In this document: positions 20,312-28,879 of the stretch, piece after piece | Position numbering within the stretch: position 1 is the stretch's first letter | How the letters are laid out: each line of letters begins with the position of its first letter | Origin: Longimonas halophila | Lineage (GTDB): Bacteria; Bacteroidota; Rhodothermia; Rhodothermales; Salinibacteraceae | Assembly: GCF_002554705.1 (NCBI RefSeq) | Contig: NZ_PDEP01000001.1 | Location: 62,001-126,000, forward strand | DNA length: 64,000 nucleotides | Direction of reading: 5' to 3' | Translations under genes and position numbers: made by a program | Notes under the pieces: generated by a model | Told to the model about the DNA's origin: nothing | The model's input: the letters and a program-made list of their open reading frames with translations, nothing else | Databases searched by the model: none

Positions 20312-22219
20312 ATGGAATCATATCGCCTTCGCATCCGCCTGTTTGCGGCAGCTATTGTTATGGTGTTTATGGTGCTGGGCGGACGGTTGGTATACCTGCA
20401 AGTGTTCGATAACGAAGCGTACTGGGGCGCTTCGCAGAGCAATGCCGTGCGCGAACACGCGGTGATGCCTGCGCGTGGCGCGCTCTATGATCGCGATGGC
20501 ACGCTGCTTGTAGACAACGCTCCCAGCTATACGCTTATGCTTACGCCGCGCTACGTGGACGAGCAGACGCTGCCCGACCTGGCGGGGCTGCTTGGTGTCC
20601 CCGACTCGGTGGTAACAGCCCGGCTTCGTGAGGCGCGCGAGTGGTCGGTGGTGCGCCCGAGCCGTGCTTTCGCTAACCTCAGCTTCGACACCTACAGCCG
20701 CATCCAAGAGCAGCTCTACCGGTTGCCCGGCGTGTCGTTTAAGGTGGATGCACAGCGGCGCTACCATACCGACATGAATGCAGCCCATGCGCTGGGCTAC
20801 GTGCGCGAAATTGATGGCGCGCGCCTGACTGAGCTGCGCGACGACGGCTATCGCCCCGGCGATCGGGTGGGCGTAACGGGCATCGAGGCCGCGTTTGAGC
20901 CGGAGCTGCGCGGCACCTACGGCAGCGAGTTTGTCGTTGTTGATGTGCGCGGCATGGAAGTGCAATCATACCGCGACGGTGCCGAAGACCGTCCGCCACG
21001 AAGTGGATACGACCTGCACCTGACGCTCGACCACCAGGTGCAGGCGCTGGCCGAGTCGCTGTTCGTGAACAAGCGCGGCGCAGCGGTCGCCCTTGACCCT
21101 GACTCGGGGGAAATCATTTCGTTCGTGAGCCACCCTGATTACGACCCCGCGATATTCACAGATGCGGTTTCGCGAGCGGCATGGGACAGCCTACAGGCCG
21201 ATGTCGACAAGCCGCTGTACAACCGCGCTACCATGAGCGGTTTTCCACCGGGATCGACGTGGAAGCCGTTCATGTCGCTTGTAGGGCTGGAGGAGGGCAT
21301 CATTCCACCCAATGAAAACCAGCTCGTCGACTGTCCCGCAGGGTACCGCGTGGGCAACCGTGTCTTTCGGAATCATCAGAGCAAAGAACATGGCCGCATC
21401 TCGCTCGAAGAGGCCCTGGAGGTGTCGTGCAACACGCTCTACTACCATGTGATGATGAACCTGGACGTGAACACCTGGGCCGATTGGGCGCGCCGCTTCG
21501 GGTTTGGACAGGAGGTGCCGTTCGATGTAAACAACCAGCTTCCAGGGCTTATCCCCGACTCGTCGTACTTCAACCGGACGTATGGACGATGGACTGCCGG
21601 GTACACGGTGAACCTGGGCATTGGGCAGGGTGACATGAGCGTCACTCCGCTTCAGATGGCGCGTTACACGGCCGCGCTCGCCAACGGGGGCGATCTACCC
21701 GCCCCGCATTTTGTGCGCTACGCCGAGCATCCAGCTACGGGCGACCGCCAGATGGCCAACTCACCTCCTGCCGAGCCAACGGGTGTATCGCCGGCCTACC
21801 TCGACCGTGTGCGTGAGGGCATGCGCCGCGTTATGGAAAGCGGCACCGGGCAGTGGGTGAGCATCCCCGGAATTGAGAGCGCAGGCAAAACAGGCACTGC
21901 CGAAAATCCACACGGCGAGAACCACTCGCTCTTCATCATGTTTGCGCCGTTCGACGATCCCGAAATTGCGATTGCCGTAGCGGTGGAGAATGCAGGATAC
22001 GGCGGCTCGGTTGCCGGGCCCATCGCCAGCTTTATGGCCGAAAAGTACCTTACGGGCACGATTGCTGACACCTGGGAGCGCCGCTACTGGATGGATCGTC
22101 TGCTCAACGAAGAGCGTAGCGAACCGATCGACACCACCTCGACCCCTACTCCCGACGAACTCGACCCCGACCAGATGCAGCCGGAAGGCACACCAGCGGT
22201 ACCGGTTACAACTCCATAG
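20312..22219 (+). CDS. mrdA: Penicillin-binding protein 2, elongasome transpeptidase
   Basis: Peptidoglycan DD-transpeptidase for side-wall growth. The start at 20312 (MESYRLRIRLF) gives 635 residues and places one transmembrane helix at 10-28; ATG 20288 would add eight residues. The pedestal domain holds the conserved ARGALYDRDG. The transpeptidase motifs are GFPPGSTWKP (SxxK), EVSCNTLYY (SxN) and AGKTGTAENP (KTG). rodA follows 54 bases downstream and is its glycosyltransferase partner. Missing MreBCD suggests they lie elsewhere or were separated from the usual cluster. Confidence 0.96.
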   Translation: MESYRLRIRLFAAAIVMVFMVLGGRLVYLQVFDNEAYWGASQSNAVREHAVMPARGALYDRDGTLLVDNAPSYTLMLTPRYVDEQTLPDLAGLLGVPDSVVTARLREAREWSVVRPSRAFANLSFDTYSRIQEQLYRLPGVSFKVDAQRRYHTDMNAAHALGYVREIDGARLTELRDDGYRPGDRVGVTGIEAAFEPELRGTYGSEFVVVDVRGMEVQSYRDGAEDRPPRSGYDLHLTLDHQVQALAESLFVNKRGAAVALDPDSGEIISFVSHPDYDPAIFTDAVSRAAWDSLQADVDKPLYNRATMSGFPPGSTWKPFMSLVGLEEGIIPPNENQLVDCPAGYRVGNRVFRNHQSKEHGRISLEEALEVSCNTLYYHVMMNLDVNTWADWARRFGFGQEVPFDVNNQLPGLIPDSSYFNRTYGRWTAGYTVNLGIGQGDMSVTPLQMARYTAALANGGDLPAPHFVRYAEHPATGDRQMANSPPAEPTGVSPAYLDRVREGMRRVMESGTGQWVSIPGIESAGKTGTAENPHGENHSLFIMFAPFDDPEIAIAVAVENAGYGGSVAGPIASFMAEKYLTGTIADTWERRYWMDRLLNEERSEPIDTTSTPTPDELDPDQMQPEGTPAVPVTTP

Positions 22220-22273
22220 GCTGGTCCTCGAATCGCTGGTCCTCGACTCGTTCTTCCTCCGTTTCCCAATCGT

Positions 22274-23536
22274 ATGAACGCCTGGTATCGCAACCTCGAC
22301 TGGCCTACGCTGATTGCCTGGCTCACGCTCATTGGCATGGGGCTGGTTGCTATCTACAGCAGCACCCATGGGCCCGGAGCTCAGCATCTATACGAAACGG
22401 TGCAGAACAACTTCTACCGGCAGGCCACCTGGCTGGTCATTGCTGGGGGCGTGTTGGCAGGAACGCTCCTGGTATCCCCCCGAATGATTATGCAGGCTGC
22501 GTACCCGCTGTATGGCAGCGTGCTCGTTTTGCTGGTAGCTACGCTCTTCCTGGGGCACGAGGCCGGAGGCGGGGCGCACTGGCTGGCCTTTGGGCCCATC
22601 CGCCTGCAGGCATCAGAGCTTGCGAAAGTAGGCACCGTGCTTGCCGTGGCGCGGCTGCTCTCGGATCGGCGGGCGGTGTCGGCGCAGCATATGGGCTATG
22701 CCCTGCGTGCTGCCGGACTCGTAGCCCTTCCGGCGCTGCTGGTAATGCTTCAAAATGACATGGGCACCGCGCTGGTGTTTGTTGGGCTCATCCCAATTGT
22801 GCTGTTCTGGGGCGGTCTTCCTATCTCGCTCATCCTGCTCATGATTGTACCCGGCCTGGCGCTCTATGCCGGGCTGCTTAGCGCCTGGGCCGCTGTCGCC
22901 GTCACGGTGCTCTTCACGCTCGGCATGTGGATTGGCACGCGCCAACGCATGCTCACGATAGCGGCTGGCGCGCTAAGCACGGCTGCCGGACTCGTTGCTT
23001 CGTTTGCGCTGGTGCACATTCTTCGCCCGCACCAGGTGGCGCGCATCATTTCGTTCACGAACCCTGAAGCTGAGGAATTTCGGCAGGGCGTGGGCTTTCA
23101 CCTCGTGCAGTCGAAAGCGGCTATTGGGTCGGGCGGGCTGTGGGGCAAAGGCTTCATGGAGGGCACCCAAACGCAAGGCGCCTACATTCCCGAGCAGTCC
23201 ACCGACTTCGTGTTCAGCGTAATTGCTGAGGAGTTTGGCCTCATGGGGGCCGGGTTTGTGCTGCTGGTGCTGGGCTTTCTACTGCTGCGGCTTATCAAGC
23301 TGGGAGCCGATTCCAAGCATCCCTTTGGTAGCCTGGTTGCTGCTGGAGCCGTAGGTGTGTATCTCATCCACACCATCATTAACCTGGGCATGGTGATGGG
23401 CATGCTCCCCGTCATTGGACTGCCGCTGCCGTTCCTCTCATACGGCGGCTCGGCCCTGGTCTCGTACACGCTGCTGCTGGCTATTGTCGTAAGCATTCAC
23501 ATGCGCCGCGATGCCCTTTCCATCTACGGCTACTGA
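22274..23536 (+). CDS. rodA: RodA peptidoglycan glycosyltransferase (SEDS family)
   Basis: 420-residue SEDS polymerase with about ten membrane helices. It polymerises lipid II for the elongasome together with PBP2, encoded just upstream. Visible SEDS features are the N-terminal TLIGMGLVAIYS, GGGAHWLAFGPIRLQASELAK (between helices, with the conserved Glu), LLVMLQNDMGTALVF with the catalytic-region Asp, FHLVQSKAAIGSGGLWGKG and the C-terminal GLPLPFLSYGGSALV. Co-transcription with mrdA is very likely. Confidence 0.96.
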   Translation: MNAWYRNLDWPTLIAWLTLIGMGLVAIYSSTHGPGAQHLYETVQNNFYRQATWLVIAGGVLAGTLLVSPRMIMQAAYPLYGSVLVLLVATLFLGHEAGGGAHWLAFGPIRLQASELAKVGTVLAVARLLSDRRAVSAQHMGYALRAAGLVALPALLVMLQNDMGTALVFVGLIPIVLFWGGLPISLILLMIVPGLALYAGLLSAWAAVAVTVLFTLGMWIGTRQRMLTIAAGALSTAAGLVASFALVHILRPHQVARIISFTNPEAEEFRQGVGFHLVQSKAAIGSGGLWGKGFMEGTQTQGAYIPEQSTDFVFSVIAEEFGLMGAGFVLLVLGFLLLRLIKLGADSKHPFGSLVAAGAVGVYLIHTIINLGMVMGMLPVIGLPLPFLSYGGSALVSYTLLLAIVVSIHMRRDALSIYGY

Positions 23537-23624
23537 CGGCTTAGCACAGAAACGCTACCTCCCACCAGAGGTATCATACGTTGGTGATTTATTATCTCTA
23601 TCGTGCCTTGCGTTAATTCTCCCC

Positions 23625-23924
23625 ATGGCTACCTCGGCTTCGTCTCCCCCTTCCGAGTCCTCCGAAACCAGCACGTCGTGGTCAATGCGCCGCTGGGTGG
23701 TGCTTGGCATCGCAGCCGTATTTTTCGGGTTTGTGCTCTACGAAATGATCAACCCCTTTCCGGGGCAGCCCTACATGGAGGTGCCTCATGGCGATCATGT
23801 GCACTACGTGCCCAAAGACCGTAATCCCGACCAGCGCCTGAATGACTTTCCTACCGTACGTCCTGGCCCGAATGAGCGCATCCTGCCGAACGGACAAGTC
23901 GTTGAGGTTGACCCCAACGAGTAG
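23625..23924 (+). CDS. Small single-pass membrane protein of unknown function
   Basis: 99 residues from the ATG at 23625. A Ser-rich N-terminus (1-19) is followed by one transmembrane helix (about 23-41, WVVLGIAAVFFGFVLYEMI) and an outward tail with VPHGDHVHYVPKDRNPD and PNERILPNGQVVEVDPN. It resembles no family I can name. It lies 88 bases after rodA on the same strand, so it may be part of the cell-wall operon. The His-rich, Pro-rich tail is compact and charged, and coding potential looks real. Confidence 0.65.
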   Translation: MATSASSPPSESSETSTSWSMRRWVVLGIAAVFFGFVLYEMINPFPGQPYMEVPHGDHVHYVPKDRNPDQRLNDFPTVRPGPNERILPNGQVVEVDPNE

Positions 23925-23971
23925 CTCCGGCCAGGCACCTTGCTGCTTCCTTGCACTGGGCCTTCAGCTTC

Positions 23972-24535
23972 ATGGGATTTCCGCCGCTCACAACGGTTGC
24001 GCATCAGTGGATGGCTACGCACCTATCGCCGGGCCAGCAGGTGGTGGATGCAACGGCAGGGAATGGGCACGACACGGTATTCTTAGCCCAGCAGGTCGGC
24101 ACTTCGGGCCACGTTACGGCCTTTGATGTGCAAGCCCCCGCTTGTGCCGCCACCCGCCGGCGATTGGCAAGCGCCAATGTATCCGACCGCGTAACAGTGG
24201 TGCACGCCGGACACGAAACCATGCGCAACCATGTTGAGGCGCCCATCCATGCCGCCATGTTCAACCTGGGCTACCTGCCGCGCCACGACCACACGCGCAT
24301 TACCCACCCCGATACGACGGTAGCCGCCCTCAACGCCGCCTGTGCACTCATGACCGAGGGCGGACTCATCACCGTGCTCGCCTACCGGGGCCATGATGGC
24401 GGGCCCGAAGAGGCCCAACGCGTCCATGACTGGATCGACGCTCGTGTCGACACGCTGCGCATCCTGCAAAGCCGTACGTATAGCGCGGGCCCCGATGCCC
24501 CGCTGCTCTGGGGGATCCAAGTGCCCGCAGCATAG
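23972..24535 (+). CDS. mnmM: MnmM/YtqB-like class I methyltransferase, putative tRNA wobble-uridine modification
   Basis: 187 residues. The SAM-binding motif is DATAGNGHDTVFLAQ, with FNLGYLPRHDH as the NPPY-like motif and a C-terminal TEGGLITVLAYRGHDGG. This pattern matches YtqB, shown in Bacillus subtilis to be MnmM, which methylates 5-aminomethyl-2-thiouridine at tRNA position 34. A start at TTG 23951 is possible, but ATG 23972 is preferred. Enzyme identity rests on motif resemblance only. Confidence 0.78.
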   Translation: MGFPPLTTVAHQWMATHLSPGQQVVDATAGNGHDTVFLAQQVGTSGHVTAFDVQAPACAATRRRLASANVSDRVTVVHAGHETMRNHVEAPIHAAMFNLGYLPRHDHTRITHPDTTVAALNAACALMTEGGLITVLAYRGHDGGPEEAQRVHDWIDARVDTLRILQSRTYSAGPDAPLLWGIQVPAA

Positions 24536-24576
24536 CCCCCTTCTGACCGTTTCCGTTCACTGTTGAACTGTGCTCC

Positions 24577-25389
24577 ATGTGCCTAATTATCATGGGGGTC
24601 GAAGTGCACCCCGACTACCCACTCATCATGGCCAGCAACCGCGACGAGTTCTACGCCCGGCCTACGCGTCCGGCCCAGTGGTGGCCCAGCGCGCCCCACA
24701 TCTGCGCCGGGCGCGACCTGAAGGCCGGTGGCACATGGTGCGGACTCACCTGCGACGGACGCTGGGCGGCGCTCACCAACTATCGTGACTTCACGCGCCC
24801 CGTTCCCGACGGCCCCACGCGTGGCACCGTCGTGACCGACTACCTGCACGCCGACACCGCTCCCGAGCAGTACCTCGCAGCACTGCGCACCCTCACGCCG
24901 CGGGCCCCGTTTAACCTGCTGTTCGGACGCGGCAGTACGGCGTACTACATGGCCCATCCCGACCGTGCCCCCGAAGCCGTTGAACCGGGATGGCACGGCC
25001 TTAGCAACGCCTATCTGGATACACCGTGGCCCAAGGTGAACCGAGGCAAGCAGCGCATCATCGATGCGATAGGCGACAGGGTACATCCCGAAGCGCTGCT
25101 CGACGCGCTCCACGACACACAGCCTGCGCCCGACTCGCTGTTGCCGGATACCGGGCTGCCTCTCGATAGAGAGCGCCAGGTGTCGCCCATGTTCATTACA
25201 GGTGAGCAGTACGGTACGCGTGCTTCCACCGTGATGCTGCAGCACCGTAGCGGACGCTTCCTGTTTGCCGAGCGTCTCTACGTGTATGGCCGCGAAGCCA
25301 CCACGCGCACCTTTACCTGCGACCCAACCAGCGCCACGCCTCCCGACACCGCCCGGCAGGCTTCGACCGATCTGCTTGTGTCGGTGTGA
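24577..25389 (+). CDS. NRDE-family protein (TANGO2-like)
   Basis: 270 residues beginning MCLIIMGVEVHPDYPLIMAS, then NRDEFYARPTRPAQWW, the signature of the NRDE family. Cys2 is conserved across the family and the fold resembles Ntn-hydrolases. Further blocks are GGTWCGLTCDGRWAALTNYRD and GLSNAYLDTPWPKV. The human relative TANGO2 has been linked to heme and lipid handling; the bacterial role is not known. No signal peptide. Stands alone on the plus strand. Confidence 0.9.
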   Translation: MCLIIMGVEVHPDYPLIMASNRDEFYARPTRPAQWWPSAPHICAGRDLKAGGTWCGLTCDGRWAALTNYRDFTRPVPDGPTRGTVVTDYLHADTAPEQYLAALRTLTPRAPFNLLFGRGSTAYYMAHPDRAPEAVEPGWHGLSNAYLDTPWPKVNRGKQRIIDAIGDRVHPEALLDALHDTQPAPDSLLPDTGLPLDRERQVSPMFITGEQYGTRASTVMLQHRSGRFLFAERLYVYGREATTRTFTCDPTSATPPDTARQASTDLLVSV

Positions 25390-25682
25390 TGCGGTGCAAG
25401 GTGAAACGGGCCGATCGTCAGCGTGCGGGGCGTTCTGGCACCGTGCTATCGAAAGCGCCTGCGTTGTTCTGGCCTGTAGGGACACAGCGCGCCGTGTCCT
25501 TACGTTCAACCGTTTCGCACCAAAGACAAATCCACAGGCTGTTCGTCGGCAGGGCGGCACATCGGCAAAACATCCTGCATCCGACAAGGTACGGCGTGGC
25601 GTACGCTGACTTTCATGCGGGGTCTGCCCCTTGCTTTCGCACACGCAGATGCCTGCGCATCCCTCTGGCCCACTGTTGCTTC

Positions 25683-26318
25683 ATGCTCGAACTGCCCACA
25701 CTGAACACCACGCCGTACGTTGAAGCCTTTCTCTCTATCTTTGTAGCCATGAACGTGCTGGGTGTGTTGCCACTGTTCATGGGACTCACCGAGGGCATGA
25801 CGCTGCCTACGCGGCGCGCTCTGGTGAAACGTGCCACCGCTACCGGATTCGGCATCGCCATTGTGATTGTGCTCGCGGGGCAGTTCATCTTTCAGACGCT
25901 CGGCATTACCGTGGATGACTTGCGCATTGGCGGTGGACTCATCCTGCTCGTCTTGTCGATTACCGATCTGCTCTTCAGCAACCTGACACGTCAGCCGGGC
26001 AAGAGCGATAGCGTAGAGGATGGCGCTTCGGGGGCCGACCTGGCGGTGGTGCCGCTGGGCACGCCGCTGATTGTGGGGCCAGCGGCCATCACGGCCATTC
26101 TGGTGCTGCAGAATAGTGTCGGATACATACCAACCATTGTAGCACTGGTGGCGAACCTCAGCATCACGTACGTGGTGTTCTACTTCGGACCCGCGCTCAT
26201 TGCGCTTATTGGGAACGGCGCAGCGCGAGCGTTTGCGAAGGTGGCAACGCTCTTTCTGGCCGCTATTGCAATTGCGCTGATTCGCACGGGCATCGTCAAT
26301 ACCATCCAGGCGATGTAG
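25683..26318 (+). CDS. MarC-family (UPF0056) integral membrane protein
   Basis: 211 residues from the ATG at 25683, all accounted for by about six hydrophobic helices. Family blocks are FVAMNVLGVLPLFMGLTEGM near the N-terminus, DLRIGGGLILLVLSITDLLF and VPLGTPLIVGPAAITAILVL in the second half. Length is normal for MarC/YhgN. Despite its name MarC is not an antibiotic-resistance determinant and its transport function is undefined. The reading frame runs upstream to 25386, but that part has no protein character. Confidence 0.93.
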   Translation: MLELPTLNTTPYVEAFLSIFVAMNVLGVLPLFMGLTEGMTLPTRRALVKRATATGFGIAIVIVLAGQFIFQTLGITVDDLRIGGGLILLVLSITDLLFSNLTRQPGKSDSVEDGASGADLAVVPLGTPLIVGPAAITAILVLQNSVGYIPTIVALVANLSITYVVFYFGPALIALIGNGAARAFAKVATLFLAAIAIALIRTGIVNTIQAM

Positions 26319-26582
26319 TCCGCCAGAGCCGTTTCTATGGCTTGATTTGTCATGACAATTTCCAGGATCATCATGAATTGAATGATTCTTCGTCGAGGCG
26401 GCTCGGCTTAGCGGGTTGACACGATTGCGTAACGCCCTATGTGCTTGTACTTTCTTGCACATCTACACAAGACAGCACCTGCATCCCATCCGCCTACTGC
26501 GGACCTTCTACTGCTCGGGCGTGGCTCTGGCCACGCCGCTACCTTCGTCTGGCGTTCCCTCCCCACCAACTGGCTTTTCTGT

Positions 26583-27950
26583 ATGGCATCGCAATCTGGA
26601 CCGCCCCTCGACGCTCCTGCTCGCGAACAATGGGGCTCGCGCCTCGGCTTTATATTGGCCGCTGCGGGATCTGCCATTGGACTCGGCAATATCTGGCGCT
26701 TTCCGTACTTAGCAGGCGAAGGGGGCGGCGGTGCATTTGTGCTGGTCTATCTGTTCTGCATTTTGGGCATCGGGATGCCGTACCTGTTTGCCGAACTCTC
26801 GCTCGGGCGCAACAGCCAGCGCAACCCGGTGGGGGCCATCGAGGCCATCGTCGGCAAGCGGTCGGCCTGGCTCATTGTGGGCGGCTTCTGCGTGCTGGCC
26901 GGGTTCATCATCCTTAGTTACTACAGTGTCATTGCCGGATGGGCGGTGGGCTACGCCGTAAAAGACATCATTGCGCCCGGAATGGGGTTCGAAGCCTTTG
27001 TGGCATCGCCCACGCTGGTGATTACGCTGTTGGCTGCCTTCCTGGGCGTTACGCTACTGGTCGTTCTGGGCGGGGTGGAGCAGGGCATCGAGCGGTGGTC
27101 TAAGATTCTGCTGCCCGTACTGTTGGTGCTCATCCTGCTGGTTATCTTTCGTTCCGTCACGCTCGAAGGCGCCGGCGAAGGCATCTCGTTCTACCTGATG
27201 CCCGACTTCTCGGGCCTCACCACCGAGATCATCATCGCCGCACTCGGACAGGCGTTTTTTACGCTGAGCCTGGGCATGGGCGCCATGATTACGTACGGCT
27301 CGTACCTCTCCAAGAAAGAAAACATTGCTACCTCGGGCATCTACGTGGTGGTCTTCAACACGGTCATTGCCCTGATGGCAGGCTTTATGATCTTCCCCGC
27401 CATCTTCGCGATGGGCGTCGATCCAGCCACCGGTCCAGCGCTCGTCTTTGTGGTGTTGCCCGAAGTGTTTAGCCAGATGCCGCTGGGCGGGCTCGTCGGC
27501 GTTACGTTCTTCATTCTGCTCTCCATTGCCGCGCTCACCTCAAGCATCTCGCTACTGGAGGTCGTTGTCTCCTACTTCGTGGACGAGCGCTCGTGGTCGC
27601 GCAAAAAGTCGGTGCTCATCATTGGCGGCATCACCTTCCTGATGGCTATTCCCTCGGCCCTCTCGCAGGGCGCGGTGCCCAGCCTCAGCGCAGGGGGCAT
27701 CTTTGGCCCTGAAACCGGCTTTCTGGGCTTTATGGATTACTACGTAGGCAGCCTCGGGCTCGCCCTTGGCGCGTTCTTTTTGAGCATCTTCATTGGGTGG
27801 GTATGGGGGGCCGACGAAGCCGCCCAGGAGATGATGCAGGGCAGCAACATGAGCGCCCAGGTGCTCTCGGTTTGGATGTTCGTCATCCGCTACATCATTC
27901 CGCTTGTCGTGCTCGTCATTATCATCGGATACATCACCGGTACGCTCTAA
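26583..27950 (+). CDS. Sodium-dependent transporter, neurotransmitter:sodium symporter (SNF) family
   Basis: 455 residues from the ATG at 26583. REQWGSRLGFILAAAGSAIG then LGNIWRFPYLAGEGGGGAF is the unwound TM1 signature that binds sodium and substrate in LeuT-type carriers. About eleven helices follow; FFTLSLGMGAMITYGSYLSK is the TM6 unwound segment and VTFFILLSIAALTSSISLLE is TM8. Likely an amino-acid uptake system driven by sodium, which suits a salty habitat. A YfiM-like gene starts 5 bases after the stop, so the pair is likely one transcript. Confidence 0.95.
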   Translation: MASQSGPPLDAPAREQWGSRLGFILAAAGSAIGLGNIWRFPYLAGEGGGGAFVLVYLFCILGIGMPYLFAELSLGRNSQRNPVGAIEAIVGKRSAWLIVGGFCVLAGFIILSYYSVIAGWAVGYAVKDIIAPGMGFEAFVASPTLVITLLAAFLGVTLLVVLGGVEQGIERWSKILLPVLLVLILLVIFRSVTLEGAGEGISFYLMPDFSGLTTEIIIAALGQAFFTLSLGMGAMITYGSYLSKKENIATSGIYVVVFNTVIALMAGFMIFPAIFAMGVDPATGPALVFVVLPEVFSQMPLGGLVGVTFFILLSIAALTSSISLLEVVVSYFVDERSWSRKKSVLIIGGITFLMAIPSALSQGAVPSLSAGGIFGPETGFLGFMDYYVGSLGLALGAFFLSIFIGWVWGADEAAQEMMQGSNMSAQVLSVWMFVIRYIIPLVVLVIIIGYITGTL

Positions 27951-27954
27951 CGCC

Positions 27955-28509
27955 ATGTATTTCAAGCGTATCGGGGAACTTCTTTGCGGGCTAATTGGAG
28001 TTGGGGGGATGCTCAGCCTCCTGCTGACCCCGCCTGTTCAGGCGCAGAGCCAGACGGATTCGGCCTGCCTGCATGTTTCCGGGAGCGGCCCACCCCACGG
28101 CGCCGCTCTGGCCTCCATTCAGATGCATGAGGAGTTCACCCCGTCTGCGCTCGCCCGAAGCGGGCGTCCACACGCAGCCTCCACCTGTGTGCCGCCCCGC
28201 CCGGTTGCAACGCGCATTTCGTATCGCACAGTACACCGGGCGCCCCGCAATGACCCGTGGTTTGCCCGCGATAAGGCGTTGCACCTGAGCTATAGCTTCC
28301 TGTGGACGCTCAGTTCGCAGTATGTGCTTGCCCACAAAACGGCGCTCTCGCACAACGAATCCATTCCGTGGGCGCTTACTTCTGGATTCACCATTGGCCT
28401 CACCAAAGAGCTGTACGACCACCGTCGCCCTCAAAATGCCTTCAGCTGGCGCGACATGACGGCCAATGCTGTCGGTATCGGACTGGCGGCCGCCCTGATT
28501 GTGCTGTAG
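27955..28509 (+). CDS. YfiM-like (DUF2279) exported protein
   Basis: 184 residues starting four bases after the transporter stop. Signal peptide 1-30 (ending VQA), a variable linker with three cysteines, then from about residue 100 the YfiM-like domain: WFARDKALHLSYSFLWTLSS, TSGFTIGLTKELYDHRRPQN and WRDMTANAVGIGLAAALIVL, the last forming a membrane helix. YfiM-type proteins are small envelope proteins of unknown function. Family call is by motif. Confidence 0.7.
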   Translation: MYFKRIGELLCGLIGVGGMLSLLLTPPVQAQSQTDSACLHVSGSGPPHGAALASIQMHEEFTPSALARSGRPHAASTCVPPRPVATRISYRTVHRAPRNDPWFARDKALHLSYSFLWTLSSQYVLAHKTALSHNESIPWALTSGFTIGLTKELYDHRRPQNAFSWRDMTANAVGIGLAAALIVL

Positions 28510-28879
28510 TAGCAGGAGCGGGCAACTCAACCCGTGATGGCTTAACACCGCGTCCCGTTCCGTGTCGCCGGGGACGCAAGCGGTACCGACAGTGGTCGGC
28601 ACAGGTTACCCGGCTATGAATTCCCATAGCCCGGGATTAGGAGCGAAGCGCTGGGAACGCAGTGACCGAGTGCTCTTGGGGTGCGGATATCCCGGGCAGG
28701 CGTAAGCCCGACCCGTGCACCACTCCCTCTGGATTCTGCCACGAAGGCCGATTGAAGCAGATGGCGCAGCGGATCAATCCCGGGCTCGCACAGGTTGACT
28801 ACGTGTGCATCTACCGTAGATGCGCTGTTGCTTCTCTGCCATCTGCCGATGTCTGTCGGCGCCAGCCTCCCCCTGACTT
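28510..28879 (+). other. Hairpin-rich leader region upstream of purF
   Basis: 370 bases without a convincing gene but dense in self-complementary segments. Examples: CCGACAGTGGTCGG; CCCGGCTATG with CATAGCCCGGG around 28608-28634; GATTGA/TCAATC arms around 28751-28780; and GCATCTAC/GTAGATGC at 28807-28823. It matches no purine, PRPP, cobalamin or other riboswitch core I recognise, nor RNase P, SRP or tmRNA. It may be a structured 5' leader of purF or a decayed repeat cluster. Confidence 0.45.
28807..28823. promoter_or_regulatory. 17-bp perfect odd palindrome upstream of purF
   Basis: GCATCTAC C GTAGATGC, 57 bases before the purF start. A one-base centre is poor for an RNA loop but good for a dimeric DNA-binding protein, so an operator is plausible. 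It does not match the E. coli or B. subtilis PurR sites. Confidence 0.4.

Noticed and set aside
28510..28879. Considered as RNase P RNA, SRP RNA, tmRNA or cobalamin riboswitch
   Set aside because: None of the required conserved cores (e.g. the GAGGAAAGTCC block of RNase P, the SRP GNRA hairpin region, the B12 box) is present on either strand.
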